A DNA stretch of 64,000 nucleotides, from contig CCNB01000004.1 of NCBI GenBank assembly GCA_000824785.1, forward strand, positions 110,563-174,562, read 5' to 3'. Positions 55,469 to 64,000 of this stretch are shown here, piece by piece (the first letter of the stretch is position 1; each line of letters starts with the position of its first letter). The notes under the pieces were generated by a model. It did no database searches and had not been told where the DNA came from. It was given only the letters and a program-made list of their open reading frames with translations. A program made the position numbers and the translations under genes. The DNA is from Mesorhizobium plurifarium (GTDB lineage Bacteria; Pseudomonadota; Alphaproteobacteria; Rhizobiales; Rhizobiaceae).

Positions 55469-55966
55469 GTCTGGAAAGGTCTCGATCCTCTCCGCGTAAC
55501 CTCTGAAACCCGCGCGCTCGTAAACCGACCGGGCCGCCGGATGATCATAGGTGTCGGTGTGAAGCCACAGCCTTTGCGGCCGATGCGACCACGCCGCGCG
55601 CAACGCCTGATCGAGCAGGAACGGACCCAAGCGCTTGCCTTGAAAGGCCGGGACCAGCCCGAAGTGGACGAGCTCGATAGCCGCTTCGCCGACATTGTTG
55701 AACTCGCAGAAGCCCGCGGCCTCGCCATCGACGCGCAGCACATGGATATGCGTAGAAGCGCCGGCAAGCAGCGTTTCGAGGTCCGCTTCCGGCATGCGCA
55801 GGCGCTGATCCCATTGCACCGGTCCGCCGACCGAGCGGTAGAGATCGAGATAACTGGCAGGATCGAGCCTTTCGCGCGTCACGATCGCGTCCGGCGACGG
55901 TGACGCAAGCGGCGCGCCCTGCGGCGGCGCCAGCATCTCCATATAGGTGACGAGAAGATCGACCAT
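55466..55966 (-). CDS. GNAT-family N-acetyltransferase
   Basis: A 166-residue acetyltransferase. The acetyl-CoA motif A is LVPAFQGKRLGPFLLDQAL, close to the V-x-x-x-x-Q/R-G-x-G/A pattern, and motif B contains ARSVYERAGF. The acceptor is unknown. It lies 24 bp downstream of the alpha/beta hydrolase gene on the same strand. Its 3' end runs into a hairpin repeat. Confidence 0.85.
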   Translation of the reverse strand: MVDLLVTYMEMLAPPQGAPLASPSPDAIVTRERLDPASYLDLYRSVGGPVQWDQRLRMPEADLETLLAGASTHIHVLRVDGEAAGFCEFNNVGEAAIELVHFGLVPAFQGKRLGPFLLDQALRAAWSHRPQRLWLHTDTYDHPAARSVYERAGFRGYAERIETFPD

Positions 55967-55990
55967 TGCGAGCCGAGGAGCGCCGCGCGC

Positions 55991-56758
55991 TCAGAGCGGG
56001 TTCTCGGCGTAGAACTCGAGCACGCGCTGCTTGAAGCTCTTGTCGCCGACGGCGAGCATGTGGTCGCGGCCCTCGATGTGGAAGGCCCTGGCGTTGGGCA
56101 TCAAAGCGGCAAGCTCGTCCGGCGAGCCGCCGATATCGTCCTTCGTGCCGACGGCGATCAGTGTCGGTTGGGCGATGCGGGCCATGTCGTCCTCGCTGAG
56201 CAGCTCGCGCGACTTTGCGATGCAAGCCGCGAGCGCGCGGCGGTCGCTGCGCGTCTGGTCGGCGAAGGCGCGGAAGGAACGACCGCGCGGATGCGTGGTC
56301 TGGGAGGGATCCTCCGCCAGCAGGGCGGCCGCGATCGGGTCCCAGTCGCCGACGCCGTCGACCATGCCGATGCCGAGGCCGCCGAACACCAGCGTCGCGA
56401 CTTTCTGAGGATCGGACAACGCCAGGAAAGCCGAAACGCGCGCGCCCATGGAATAGCCCATGACATGCGCGCGCTCGATGCCGAGATGATCGAGCAGCGC
56501 GGCCGCGTCGGATGCCATCTTTTGCGGCGTGTAGTCGGCCTCGTCATAGCTCTTGGACGACGAGCCGTGGCCGCGGTGGTCGAAAGCGATCGCCCGGTAG
56601 CCGGCGTCGTTCAGCGTCTTGAACCAGCCCGGCGAGACCCAGTTGACATAGTGGCTGGAGGCAAAGCCATGGATCATCAGCACCGGGTCGCCCTGCCCCG
56701 AGGCCGGCTGGCGATCGAGATAGGCGAGCTCGAAACCGTGATGCGAAAAGAATTGCAT
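55991..56758 (-). CDS. Alpha/beta hydrolase
   Basis: A 255-residue hydrolase. The nucleophile elbow is GYSMG, the oxyanion-hole region is MIHGFASSHYVNW, and the histidine is in IEGRDHMLAVGD. Cap and substrate are undefined; it resembles esterases or haloperoxidase-like enzymes. It is 10 bp after the DUF192 gene and probably co-transcribed with it. Confidence 0.85.
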   Translation of the reverse strand: MQFFSHHGFELAYLDRQPASGQGDPVLMIHGFASSHYVNWVSPGWFKTLNDAGYRAIAFDHRGHGSSSKSYDEADYTPQKMASDAAALLDHLGIERAHVMGYSMGARVSAFLALSDPQKVATLVFGGLGIGMVDGVGDWDPIAAALLAEDPSQTTHPRGRSFRAFADQTRSDRRALAACIAKSRELLSEDDMARIAQPTLIAVGTKDDIGGSPDELAALMPNARAFHIEGRDHMLAVGDKSFKQRVLEFYAENPL

Positions 56759-56768
56759 CGAACCGCTT

Positions 56769-57263
56769 TCAGTTGGAACCGGCGCTGATGGCCGGATGGC
56801 GCAAGAGATCGCCTTCCTTGATGCCGTCCCTGGCGGCCGTGCCTGCCTTCAGTTCAAGCACGAAGCGTACCGGCTGTCCGGGCGAGATGATCGCTTCGGA
56901 TTCGGGCTCGCCGCGCTTGATGGCCTTGATCCTGCCGTCCTCGCCGATGAAGATGAGGTCGAGCGCCATCGGCGTGTTCTTCATCCAGAAATCCACCTCG
57001 CCGGTTCTTTCGAAGACGAACAACATGCCGTGATCGTCGGCCATCGTCCGGCGAAACATCAGTCCCGCCTCCCGCTCGGCGGAGGTGTCGGCGATCTCGA
57101 TGGAGAAGGAACGCTCGCCCGAGCCGGTCGCCACCACCAGCGGCGCCCGGTCGATGGGCAGCAGCATCGCATCCGCCGAACTCGGTCTCGCGGCGATGAA
57201 ACAGGCGGCGAAAACGATCGCGGCGCAGAGCGCGCCCGCGGTCAGCCAATTGCGATGAGCCAT
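56769..57263 (-). CDS. DUF192-family exported protein
   Basis: A 164-residue protein. An N-terminal hydrophobic signal (NWLTAGALCAAIVFAACFIA) is followed by the DUF192 domain with FSIEIADTSAEREAGLMFR, MLFVFERTGEVDFWMKNTP and LDLIFIGEDGRI. Function is unknown. The ATG at 57263 is preferred; the frame stays open upstream only because it runs antisense-like through repeat and cold-shock DNA. Confidence 0.85.
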   Translation of the reverse strand: MAHRNWLTAGALCAAIVFAACFIAARPSSADAMLLPIDRAPLVVATGSGERSFSIEIADTSAEREAGLMFRRTMADDHGMLFVFERTGEVDFWMKNTPMALDLIFIGEDGRIKAIKRGEPESEAIISPGQPVRFVLELKAGTAARDGIKEGDLLRHPAISAGSN

Positions 57264-57289
57264 GGGGTACCTCGTCCAGACCCTCGTCC

Positions 57290-57336
57290 TAGACCATGAT
57301 CCGGAGAAGTGGAACCGGCTTTCGGACAATATGCTC
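57290..57336. repeat. Hairpin repeat related to 9274-9322
   Basis: TAGACCATGATCCGGAGAAG and CGGACAATATGCTCGATC-like arms pair imperfectly around GTGGAACCGGCTTTCGG. It lies between the cold-shock and DUF192 genes. Confidence 0.55.
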
Positions 57337-57376
57337 GATCCACGGCGCAGGGACTGTCGACGGCGTCGAGAGGCCC

Positions 57377-57970
57377 TTAGTGCGAGACCGACAAGGTACC
57401 CATATCGGGGTGGATTTCGGCGGCCATAAGGCCTTTGTCGCCGCGTCCGAAGCGGACGAGCACGACCTGGCCCGGCCGGAGCTCGGTTATACCGTAGCGC
57501 CGCAGCGTCTCCATGTGGACGAAGATGTCTTCCGTTCCCTCGCCCCGCGTCAGGAAGCCGAAACCCTTGGTGCGGTTGAACCACTTGACCAGGGCCCGCT
57601 CGAGACCGCTCTCCGCGCTGACGGTAACGTGGGTGCGCTGTTCCTGCTCCGCCGGGTGCACGGCCGTCGAGGCATCCATGGAAAGGACCCGGAAAGCCTG
57701 CAGCCCGCGCTCGCCCTGTTTCACAAGGCAGACGACCCGCGCGCCCTCGAGCGCCGTCTGGAAGCCGTCCTTTCGAAGACAAGTCACATGGAGGAGGATA
57801 TCACCCGAGACACCGTCGTCCGGAAGAATGAAGCCGTAGCCCTTGGCCACGTCGAACCATTTGATAGCGCCGGCGATTTCGACAAGCTCGGCGGGGTCGC
57901 CGCCATTGTCCCGTCTCAAGGCGTCGTCAAGGCTTCCGTCCCGCCTCGTAAAAGAGGCCTTTTCCCCCAT
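57377..57970 (-). CDS. Cold-shock protein with two CSD domains
   Basis: About 197 residues with two nucleic-acid-binding cold-shock domains, at roughly residues 36-105 and 123-190. RNP1-like motifs are [10 protein letters not shown] and KGFGFLTRG; the second RNP2-like is [10 protein letters not shown]. Single-domain Csp proteins are about 70 residues; the two-domain form is common in Rhizobiales. The ATG at 57970 has AGGGGGC before it. Confidence 0.88.
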   Translation of the reverse strand: MGEKASFTRRDGSLDDALRRDNGGDPAELVEIAGAIKWFDVAKGYGFILPDDGVSGDILLHVTCLRKDGFQTALEGARVVCLVKQGERGLQAFRVLSMDASTAVHPAEQEQRTHVTVSAESGLERALVKWFNRTKGFGFLTRGEGTEDIFVHMETLRRYGITELRPGQVVLVRFGRGDKGLMAAEIHPDMGTLSVSH

Positions 57971-58231
57971 AAGAATGCCCCCTTTTTCCAACCGAACCGC
58001 AACTGATTCTTGCCAAGAGATTAACACTGCGGCTTCCGGGGTGTGCAAGGGCTGACGTGCCTTTTTTCACCGTTCAGCACCGGAAAGGCTGAAATGTTGT
58101 TTGCCGGCGCTTGCCGAACACGAATGGCGAGGCCGAAAATCGATCGCGCCGCCGCTATTGTCGGACGATTGCCCTTTCGCCGAACGGCTCCTATGGTGCC
58201 TGGCAACCCCAACAATCCCGAGGAAGCCGCC

Positions 58232-58672
58232 ATGCGCTATCTGCACACAATGGTCCGCGTCGCCGATATCGACCAGTCTCTCGATTTCTACTGCAACAAG
58301 CTCGGCCTGAAGGAGGTGCGCCGTTACGAAAACGAGCAGGGCCGCTATACGCTGATCTTCCTCGCCGCGCCCGAAGACGAGCAGAGCGGCATCAATGAGA
58401 AGGCGCCGCTGGTTGAGCTGACCTACAATTGGGACCCGGAGGATTATAAGGGCGGCCGCAATTTCGGCCACCTCGCCTATGAGGTCGACGACATCTATGC
58501 CACCTGCCAGAAGCTGATGGACAATGGCGTGACCATCAATCGTCCACCGCGCGACGGCAACATGGCCTTCATCCGCTCGCCGGACGGCATCTCGATCGAG
58601 TTGCTGCAGAAGGGCCCCGCCAAGGCGAAGGCCGAACCGTGGGCCTCGATGGCGAACACGGGCGTCTGGTAA
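58232..58672 (+). CDS. gloA: Lactoylglutathione lyase (glyoxalase I)
   Basis: A 146-residue VOC enzyme that turns the methylglyoxal-glutathione adduct into S-lactoylglutathione. The metal ligands are visible: His in YLHTMVRV, Glu in VELTYNW, His in [11 protein letters not shown] and Glu in ISIELLQKG. The ATG at 58232 has GAGGAAG upstream; the longer open frame begins in non-coding sequence. Confidence 0.93.
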   Translation: MRYLHTMVRVADIDQSLDFYCNKLGLKEVRRYENEQGRYTLIFLAAPEDEQSGINEKAPLVELTYNWDPEDYKGGRNFGHLAYEVDDIYATCQKLMDNGVTINRPPRDGNMAFIRSPDGISIELLQKGPAKAKAEPWASMANTGVW

Positions 58673-58792
58673 GCCGGCGATCCATGCCGATTTGACCGGC
58701 GCCCGCTGGCGTTTCGCCGGGCATTGCCTATCTATCGGGAATTGGCGCCAGCCTCATCCAGGCTGGCGTTCTTCATCCGTCAGGAGAATTTC

Positions 58793-59080
58793 ATGCCGAC
58801 CAGCCGCGCCGATGTCGCCACCGAACATGCCAGCCGCTATCTGCAGCAGCTCTGCAAGCACTGGTCGCACAAATTCCCGGTCGAGTTCGACCCGCGGCAT
58901 GGCGCCATTCAGCTCTCGATCGGCCGCACCGTGATGGATGCCGACGACCAGGCGCTGCACATTGCGTTGGCCGCCGACGATACGGCTTCGCTGGAGCGGC
59001 TGGAGAGCGTGGTCGCCGACCACATCAAGCGCTTCGCCTTCCGCGAGGAATTGAGCTTCGACTGGCAAAAGGCTGCTTAG
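58793..59080 (+). CDS. DUF2218-family protein
   Basis: A 95-residue protein (MPTSRADVATEHASRYLQQL onward, then WSHKFPVEFDPRHGAIQL). The pattern of an alpha helix, then strands and a helix ending HIKRFAFREEL, matches DUF2218, a small alpha/beta protein of unknown function. CAGGAG precedes the ATG at 58793. It ends ten bases before the convergent DUF1697 stop. Confidence 0.8.
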   Translation: MPTSRADVATEHASRYLQQLCKHWSHKFPVEFDPRHGAIQLSIGRTVMDADDQALHIALAADDTASLERLESVVADHIKRFAFREELSFDWQKAA

Positions 59081-59090
59081 CTCTACGGCT

Positions 59091-59654
59091 TCAGGCGCCG
59101 CCGGCCTTGCCGGCCATTTCCAGCAGCGCCAGCACGCTGCGCCAGTTGCGCGCCGTGCCCGGCACCTTCAAGGTGCGCGGAATGAGGTTGGCGAACACCG
59201 ATTTACCGAGCCCATCCGGCGCATGCAGGTAAAGCACGTCACCCTTGATCTCGAAGCGCTCGGGGCCGGTGCATTTGTCGGCGAGCCGCTGCGCCTCCTC
59301 GGCGGTCGGCTCGCGCTCCAGCGCATAGGCGTGCAGCTTGGTCGGCTCGCCGGCGACCTCGGGATAGGGATTGTCCCTCACCAGCCGCTCGAACCAGCCG
59401 GCGTCGCGCACCAGGATGCGCGAATTGAACCCCCACTTCGTCTCGAAGGCTGTCTCGAGTTCCTTGGTCAGCGCCGCCGCATCCCCGTTCTTGGCCCGGA
59501 ACACGACGTTGCCGCTCTGGACATAGGTCGCGACACCGCTGAAGCCGAGACCTTCGAAGAAGGCCTTGAGCTCCGCCATTTTGACGATGCGGTTGCCGCC
59601 GACATTGATGCCGGAAAACAGCGCCACGAAAACCGTGCTTTGTTTTGCGCTCAT
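59091..59654 (-). CDS. DUF1697-family protein
   Basis: A 187-residue protein. It begins TVFVALFSGINVGGNRIVKM, then GFSGVATYVQSGNVVFR, the conserved N-terminus of DUF1697. Function is unknown. Its ATG overlaps the ilvA stop as ATGA, so it is translationally coupled to threonine dehydratase. Confidence 0.88.
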   Translation of the reverse strand: MSAKQSTVFVALFSGINVGGNRIVKMAELKAFFEGLGFSGVATYVQSGNVVFRAKNGDAAALTKELETAFETKWGFNSRILVRDAGWFERLVRDNPYPEVAGEPTKLHAYALEREPTAEEAQRLADKCTGPERFEIKGDVLYLHAPDGLGKSVFANLIPRTLKVPGTARNWRSVLALLEMAGKAGGA

Positions 59655-60907
59655 ATGATGAATCCCGCCAGCGTCTCGTTGTCGGTGATGTCCTGATATT
59701 GCACGCCCTCGGCGTCGAAATTGGCCTTCAGCAGGTCGAAATTGCGCCTGTCCTTGGTCTCGATGCCGATCAGCACCGAACCGAAATTGCGCGCTGACTT
59801 CTTCAGGTACTCGAAGCGGGCGATGTCGTCGTCGGGACCGAGCATTTCAAGGAAATCGCGCAGCGCGCCCGGCCGCTGCGGAAAGCGGATGATGAAGTAT
59901 TTCTTCAGCCCCTCGAAGCGCAGCGCCCGCTCCTTCACGTCCGGCAGCCGCTCGAAGTCGAAATTGCCGCCCGAGACGACGGCGACGATCGTCTTGCCCC
60001 TGATCTCCTTGCGCGAAAAATCCTTGAGCGCGTCGATCGCCAGCGCTCCGGCCGGCTCCAGCACGACGCCCTCGACATTGAGCATCTCGATCATGGTGGC
60101 GCAGAGCCGGTTCTCCGGCACCAGGCGCACGGCGTCCGCGGTGAACTCCTTGAGATGGCGCAGCGGCTCGCGGCCGATCTCGGCCACCGCGGCTCCATCG
60201 ACGAAATTATCGACCTTGGCGAGCTTGACCCGCTTGCCGTTGGCAAGGCTCTCGGCGAGGCTCGGCGCGCCCGCCGGCTCGCAGAACACGAAACGCGGCT
60301 CGCGATGCTGGTCGGCGAAATAATGCGTCACCCCGGCGGCAAGGCCGCCGCCGCCAACCGGCAGCATGACGATGTCGGGCACGCGCCCGCCCGGCATCTG
60401 CGCCGCGATCTCACAGGCAACCGTCGCCTGGCCCTCGATGATGTCCCTGTGGTCGAAAGGCGGCACCATATGCGCGCCGGCGCTCTCGGTGAATTCGAAG
60501 GCGGCGCGGTAGCAATCGTCGAAGAAGTCGCCGACCAGCCTGATCTCGACGAAATCGCCACCGAACAGCCGCGTCTTGTCGATCTTCTGCTGCGGCGTCG
60601 TCACCGGCATGAACACGACGCCCCTTTTGCCGAAATGCCGGCAGACGAAGGCGAAGCCCTGCGCATGGTTGCCGGCAGAGGCGCAGACGAACAGCTCGGC
60701 ATTGTTGCCTGCGGCGAGCGCCTTACGGAAGAAGTTGAAGGCGCCCCTGATCTTGTAGGAACGCACCGGTGTCAGGTCCTCGCGCTTCAAAAGCACGCGG
60801 GCACCGGTCTTCTTCGACAGATAATCGTTCTCCTGCAGCGGCGTTTCCGGAAAGATTCCGCGGATCGCCTCGGCAGCCACGGCCACGCGGGCGGAAAAGC
60901 TGTTCAC
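59651..60907 (-). CDS. ilvA: Threonine ammonia-lyase (threonine dehydratase)
   Basis: PLP enzyme that deaminates threonine to 2-oxobutyrate for isoleucine synthesis. It has 418 residues: PLP lysine in VRSYKIRGAFNFF, glycine-rich loop VGGGGLAAGV, and an ACT-like C-terminal domain (FPQRPGALRDFLEMLG onward) for feedback control, the single-domain short form. The start is a GTG at 60907 (VNSFSARV) with GAGGG seven bases away. The frame stays open for another 1.9 kb opposite the DUF900 genes, but that part is not coding. Confidence 0.92.
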   Translation of the reverse strand: MNSFSARVAVAAEAIRGIFPETPLQENDYLSKKTGARVLLKREDLTPVRSYKIRGAFNFFRKALAAGNNAELFVCASAGNHAQGFAFVCRHFGKRGVVFMPVTTPQQKIDKTRLFGGDFVEIRLVGDFFDDCYRAAFEFTESAGAHMVPPFDHRDIIEGQATVACEIAAQMPGGRVPDIVMLPVGGGGLAAGVTHYFADQHREPRFVFCEPAGAPSLAESLANGKRVKLAKVDNFVDGAAVAEIGREPLRHLKEFTADAVRLVPENRLCATMIEMLNVEGVVLEPAGALAIDALKDFSRKEIRGKTIVAVVSGGNFDFERLPDVKERALRFEGLKKYFIIRFPQRPGALRDFLEMLGPDDDIARFEYLKKSARNFGSVLIGIETKDRRNFDLLKANFDAEGVQYQDITDNETLAGFII

Positions 60908-61138
60908 CACAAGTCCCTCATTTTCGACCTCGCCGGCACGCGGCAGCCCCCTGCCGTGCCCGCAAACCTTCCTGCCGCCCTTTTGGCTTTCGCGCAACAC
61001 TAGGATGGTCCTCGCCCGGCGCTGAGCCAATTTCCGCTGGACACGACTTACTTTAGCCGCACTTCGGCTGTCCGGGAGATTTTCGCGGAGGTGGACGGCC
61101 AATTGTGGCCGCGGTGGAATTGCAGTGAAAGTGTCGAC

Positions 61139-62215
61139 GTGCGGTTGAAGACAATTCTGATCATTGCCCTTGCCCTGCTGACGGCAGGCTGCGCGGGCCA
61201 CCCGGCGCAGGAAATACTGGGCAGCGTCGTCGTGCCGACGCAGGCGACCGAGATCGCCGGCAACCATTCGATCTTCATCGCCACCACGCGCAAGCGGTCC
61301 GACGACCCGAACAAGGTCTTCGACGGCGAACGCTCCGCGACGCTCAACTACGCCCGCGTCAACGTCACGGTTCCGCCGGTTCACCAGACGGGCCAGATCG
61401 AGCGCCGCTCGCGCGGCAAGTCGAACGACCCGACGAAGTATTTCATGGCCTCCGAAGTCGTCGGCTACGACACGCAGCCGAAATTCGTCAACGCCCTCAA
61501 CGCCGACATCGACGCCCGCGGCGGCCGCGTGATGGTCTTCGTCCATGGCTACAACACCGGCTTCGACGATGCGGTCTACCGGCTGACCCAGATCGTCCAC
61601 GATTCCGGTTATCCGGGCACGCCGGTTCTGTTCTCCTGGGCGTCCGGCGCCAAGACCACCGACTATGTCTACGACAAGGAAAGCGCCGCGGCGGCTCGCG
61701 ACCAGTTGGAAGTGACGCTCAGGATGCTGGCGCAGACCGGCGCCCGGCGTATCGACATCGTTGCCCATTCGATGGGCACCTGGGTGACGATGGAAACGCT
61801 GCGCCAGCTCGCCATCACCGGCGACCGCGATCTCAGCGGCAAGCTGGGCGACGTGGTGCTCGCCTCGCCAGACATCGATGTCGACGTCTTCAAGAGCCAG
61901 ATGCGCCGCTACGGCAAGCCGGACAAGCCCTTCATCCTGCTTCTGTCGGACGACGACCGGGCGCTGCGGCTCTCCGGCCTGATCGCCGGATCGCGGCCGC
62001 GCGTCGGCGACTATAGGGATGCCGCCGACCTCGCCTCCTACGGCGTCACGGTGGTCGACCTCTCCAAGATCAAGGGCGCCGACAGCTTCAATCATACCAA
62101 ATTCGCCGACAACCCGATGATGGTGCAGATGATCGGGCAGCGGCTGCGCGAGGACGACGGCTTTGCCAGCGATCGCGATGTGACGGACCGCATCCGCCAA
62201 CTGGCCGCGCAGTAA
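61139..62215 (+). CDS. Lipoprotein alpha/beta hydrolase, DUF900 type (first of a tandem pair)
   Basis: About 358 residues. A short hydrophobic signal ends in a lipobox (LLTAGC), so it is probably an outer- or inner-membrane lipoprotein. The DUF900 hydrolase domain has VFVHGYNTGFDDAVYR and the nucleophile motif AHSMGTW, followed by PDIDVDVFKSQM with an acidic residue and a histidine in FNHTKFADNP. The start is uncertain: GTG 61139 or TTG 61145. It is a close paralog of the next gene. The substrate is unknown. Confidence 0.78.
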   Translation: MRLKTILIIALALLTAGCAGHPAQEILGSVVVPTQATEIAGNHSIFIATTRKRSDDPNKVFDGERSATLNYARVNVTVPPVHQTGQIERRSRGKSNDPTKYFMASEVVGYDTQPKFVNALNADIDARGGRVMVFVHGYNTGFDDAVYRLTQIVHDSGYPGTPVLFSWASGAKTTDYVYDKESAAAARDQLEVTLRMLAQTGARRIDIVAHSMGTWVTMETLRQLAITGDRDLSGKLGDVVLASPDIDVDVFKSQMRRYGKPDKPFILLLSDDDRALRLSGLIAGSRPRVGDYRDAADLASYGVTVVDLSKIKGADSFNHTKFADNPMMVQMIGQRLREDDGFASDRDVTDRIRQLAAQ

Positions 62216-62320
62216 CCCTATCGGTGCGGGTTTCCGCGTCGCATGGACTTTGAACTGGACCCGGCAGCCCTCTGGCTTTATCGGAGTAATAGAGAGTTTG
62301 CCGCCCTTGGGGGACCCCGG

Positions 62321-63484
62321 GTGACTGTGCACGTGAAGATCGTTGTCGGCCTTGCCTTCGCGCTCGCCCTCGCCGGCTGTGCCGGTCCCACGCACGATCT
62401 GCTCAACCGCAAGGCGGTTGCGGCGCCGGCCTCTGACATTGCCGCCAGGCATGAGATCTTCGTAGCCACCACCCGCCAGCAGGCGACCAAGGATCCCCGC
62501 CAGGTGTTCGACGGCGACCGTTCGCTGACCACCAGCTATGCCCGCGTGGACGTCACCGTGCCGAAGATCCATCAGGTCGGCGCGATCGAGCGCGCCAAGG
62601 GCTCGGCCGACTCCAACCCGGCCAAGCAGTTCACCGCCACCGATGTCGTCCACTATGGCGACGCGCGGCAATTCGCCAAGGCGGTTGGCGCCGACGTTTC
62701 CATGCGCGGCGACCGCGCTTTGGTGTTCGTGCACGGCTTCAACAATGGTTTTGACGACGGCGTCTACCGCATCACGCAGATCGCGCACGACACCAAATAT
62801 CCCGGAACGCCGGTGCTGTTCTCATGGGCATCGAGCGCCAAGGCGACCGGCTACATCTACGACAAGGACAGCTCGACCGCCGCGCGAGACGACCTCGAGG
62901 CGACGCTCAGGATGCTTGCCAAGACGCGCGTCAAGAGCATCGACATCATCGCCCATTCGATGGGCACCTGGCTCACGATGGAAGCTTTGCGTCAGCTCGC
63001 CATCACCGGCGACCGCGATCTCGGCGGCAAGCTCGGCTATGTCATCCTCGCCTCGCCCGACATCGACGTCGATGTCTTCAAGAAGCAGATGATCCGCTAC
63101 GGCAAGCCCGACAAGCCCTTCGCCATCCTGCTTTCGGGCGACGACCGCGCGCTGAAGCTGTCGAGCTTCATTTCCGGCGACAAGCCGCGCGTCGGCGATT
63201 ACGGCAACGCCGCCGATCTGGCCAATTACGGCGTGACGGTCGTCGACCTGACCCAGGCCAAGGGCGGCGACGGCGGCCTGAACCATGCCAAATTCGCCGA
63301 CAACCCTTTCCTGGTGCAATTGCTGGGCAACCGGCTGCGCACCCCAGCAGGCCTTGCCTCGGACGAGCCCGACCCGACGCAGCTCAACAATATCGGCCAG
63401 GGCCTGGGCAAGGCGGTCGGTTCAGTTGCGGAGGTCGTCATCACCACGCCGTTCAAGGTGCTGACCATCGCGACCGGCGGATAG
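62321..63484 (+). CDS. Lipoprotein alpha/beta hydrolase, DUF900 type (second of a tandem pair)
   Basis: About 387 residues, with a GTG start and GGGGGA upstream. Signal and lipobox (ALALAGC) are followed by a DUF900 domain matching its neighbour nearly throughout (VFVHGFNNGFDDGVYR, AHSMGTWLTMEALRQLAITG, SPDIDVDVFKKQM). It differs by a C-terminal extension of about 40 residues ending VLTIATGG. The pair arose by local duplication; the conserved Ser in HSMGT and the His near the C-terminus are kept in both. Confidence 0.8.
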   Translation: MTVHVKIVVGLAFALALAGCAGPTHDLLNRKAVAAPASDIAARHEIFVATTRQQATKDPRQVFDGDRSLTTSYARVDVTVPKIHQVGAIERAKGSADSNPAKQFTATDVVHYGDARQFAKAVGADVSMRGDRALVFVHGFNNGFDDGVYRITQIAHDTKYPGTPVLFSWASSAKATGYIYDKDSSTAARDDLEATLRMLAKTRVKSIDIIAHSMGTWLTMEALRQLAITGDRDLGGKLGYVILASPDIDVDVFKKQMIRYGKPDKPFAILLSGDDRALKLSSFISGDKPRVGDYGNAADLANYGVTVVDLTQAKGGDGGLNHAKFADNPFLVQLLGNRLRTPAGLASDEPDPTQLNNIGQGLGKAVGSVAEVVITTPFKVLTIATGG

Positions 63485-63491
63485 CTGGCAC

Positions 63492-64000
63492 TCAGATAAA
63501 AAGATCGACCTTCTGGAACGTCGTCACGTCGACCAGGCCGACATCCGAAATCCTGAGCTCCGGAATGACCACCAGCGCCAGCAGCGAGTGCTGCATATAG
63601 GCGTTGTTGAGCGAGCAGCCGACCTTGCGCATGGCCTCGGTCAATTGCTCGGCCTTGGCGGCGACGATCTCGGCGCGTTCGTCGGACATCAGGCCGGCGA
63701 TCGGCATCTCGACCAACGCCAACTCCGTGCCCCTGGAATAGAGCACGACGCCGCCGCCCACCTCGCTCAGCCGGTTGACGGCCAAGGCCATGTCCTCCTT
63801 GTTGGTGCCAACGACGATGATGTGGTGCGCGTCATGCGCGACGCTGGACGCCATCGCGCAGTCCTCCACGTAACCAAATCCGGAAACGAAGGCGTTGGTG
63901 ACGCCGCCCGTGCCGCGATGGCGCTCGACCAGCGCGATCTGGCAGATGTCGTTGCGGCGATCCATGGCGACCAACCCGTCCTCGACGGCGAGATCGGCCT
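63492..64000 (-). CDS. Adenine deaminase-like protein, C-terminal part (gene runs off the right edge)
   Basis: The last 169 residues of an amidohydrolase. HRGTGGVTNAFVSGFG, SSVAHDAHHIIVVGTN and the C-terminal GCSLNNAYMQHSLLALVVIPELRIS are the Ade C-terminal domain pattern. Adenine deaminase converts adenine to hypoxanthine. The N-terminal metal-binding domain is outside the window. It converges with the second DUF900 gene. Confidence 0.8.
   Translation of the reverse strand, partial: ADLAVEDGLVAMDRRNDICQIALVERHRGTGGVTNAFVSGFGYVEDCAMASSVAHDAHHIIVVGTNKEDMALAVNRLSEVGGGVVLYSRGTELALVEMPIAGLMSDERAEIVAAKAEQLTEAMRKVGCSLNNAYMQHSLLALVVIPELRISDVGLVDVTTFQKVDLFI

Noticed and set aside
60908-62788. A very long minus-strand open frame that continues upstream from ilvA across both DUF900 genes
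   Set aside because: It lies opposite two well-supported lipoprotein genes, its composition is that of an antisense frame in G+C-rich DNA, and the two antisense halves simply mirror the duplicated genes. ilvA has a good GTG start at 60907.

Overview
The window reads as chromosomal DNA of a G+C-rich alphaproteobacterium of the order Rhizobiales, most likely Mesorhizobium or a close relative. The reasons are the suf gene order (cysteine desulfurase-sufB-sufC-sufD-sufS), the clpP-clpX-lon-hupB block, an Irr-type iron-control box, and many short intergenic palindromic repeats of the kinds scattered through rhizobial genomes. Taxonomy is inferred from gene order and protein resemblance only. I see no integrase, transposase, phage gene, CRISPR array or rRNA.

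Layout. 1-5.7 kb: an iron-sulfur cluster assembly operon on the minus strand, with a small membrane-protein gene between sufB and sufC and a palindromic repeat between sufD and sufS; a 17-bp ICE-like box lies upstream. 5.9-18.6 kb: mostly housekeeping and envelope genes (alpha/beta hydrolase, PAP2 phosphatase, ArnT-like glycosyltransferase, tyrS, a large AsmA-like protein, a 1-Cys Bcp peroxiredoxin, a CelD-like acyltransferase coupled to a sterol-desaturase-family protein, an M23 peptidase). 18.6-26.5 kb: a catabolic island with an M20 amidohydrolase, an M24-fold hydrolase that lacks normal metal ligands (EutD/DoeA-like), a FAD-linked dehydrogenase, a FadR-type regulator, a VOC protein and an NMT1/ThiY-type ABC importer. 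26.6-30.5 kb: a secreted cysteine-repeat protein, tRNA-Val, tRNA-Asp, a phytanoyl-CoA-dioxygenase-like enzyme with a divergent AraC regulator, and a small conserved-looking protein. 30.7-40.0 kb: a sugar or cyclitol locus with ribokinase, RbsD/FucU mutarotase, a CUT1 ABC transporter, a SIS protein, a creatininase-fold hydrolase and an aldo-keto reductase. Its transporter promoters are divergent and flank a perfect LacI-type palindrome, but no LacI gene is present. 40.1-45.5 kb: hupB, lon, clpX, clpP. 45.8-48.4 kb: a secreted protein, DUF3126, cysE and an HD-domain protein. 48.4-55.3 kb: a second catabolic island with a LysR regulator and a divergent operon of SsuABC-like transporter, two short-chain dehydrogenases, a creatininase-family amidohydrolase and an agmatinase-family ureohydrolase. 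55.4-64 kb: GNAT, alpha/beta hydrolase, DUF192, a two-domain cold-shock protein, gloA, DUF2218, DUF1697, ilvA, two tandem DUF900-type lipoprotein hydrolases and the 3' end of an adenine-deaminase-like gene.

The best candidates for undescribed biology are the two catabolic islands. In 18.6-26.5 kb, an apparently metal-free pita-bread hydrolase is coupled to an M20 deacylase, which suggests hydrolysis of a cyclic amidine or related N-heterocycle followed by deacylation. In 49.5-55.3 kb, a creatininase-fold enzyme is coupled to a ureohydrolase, which suggests breakdown of a guanidino or lactam compound. Substrates cannot be decided from sequence alone.
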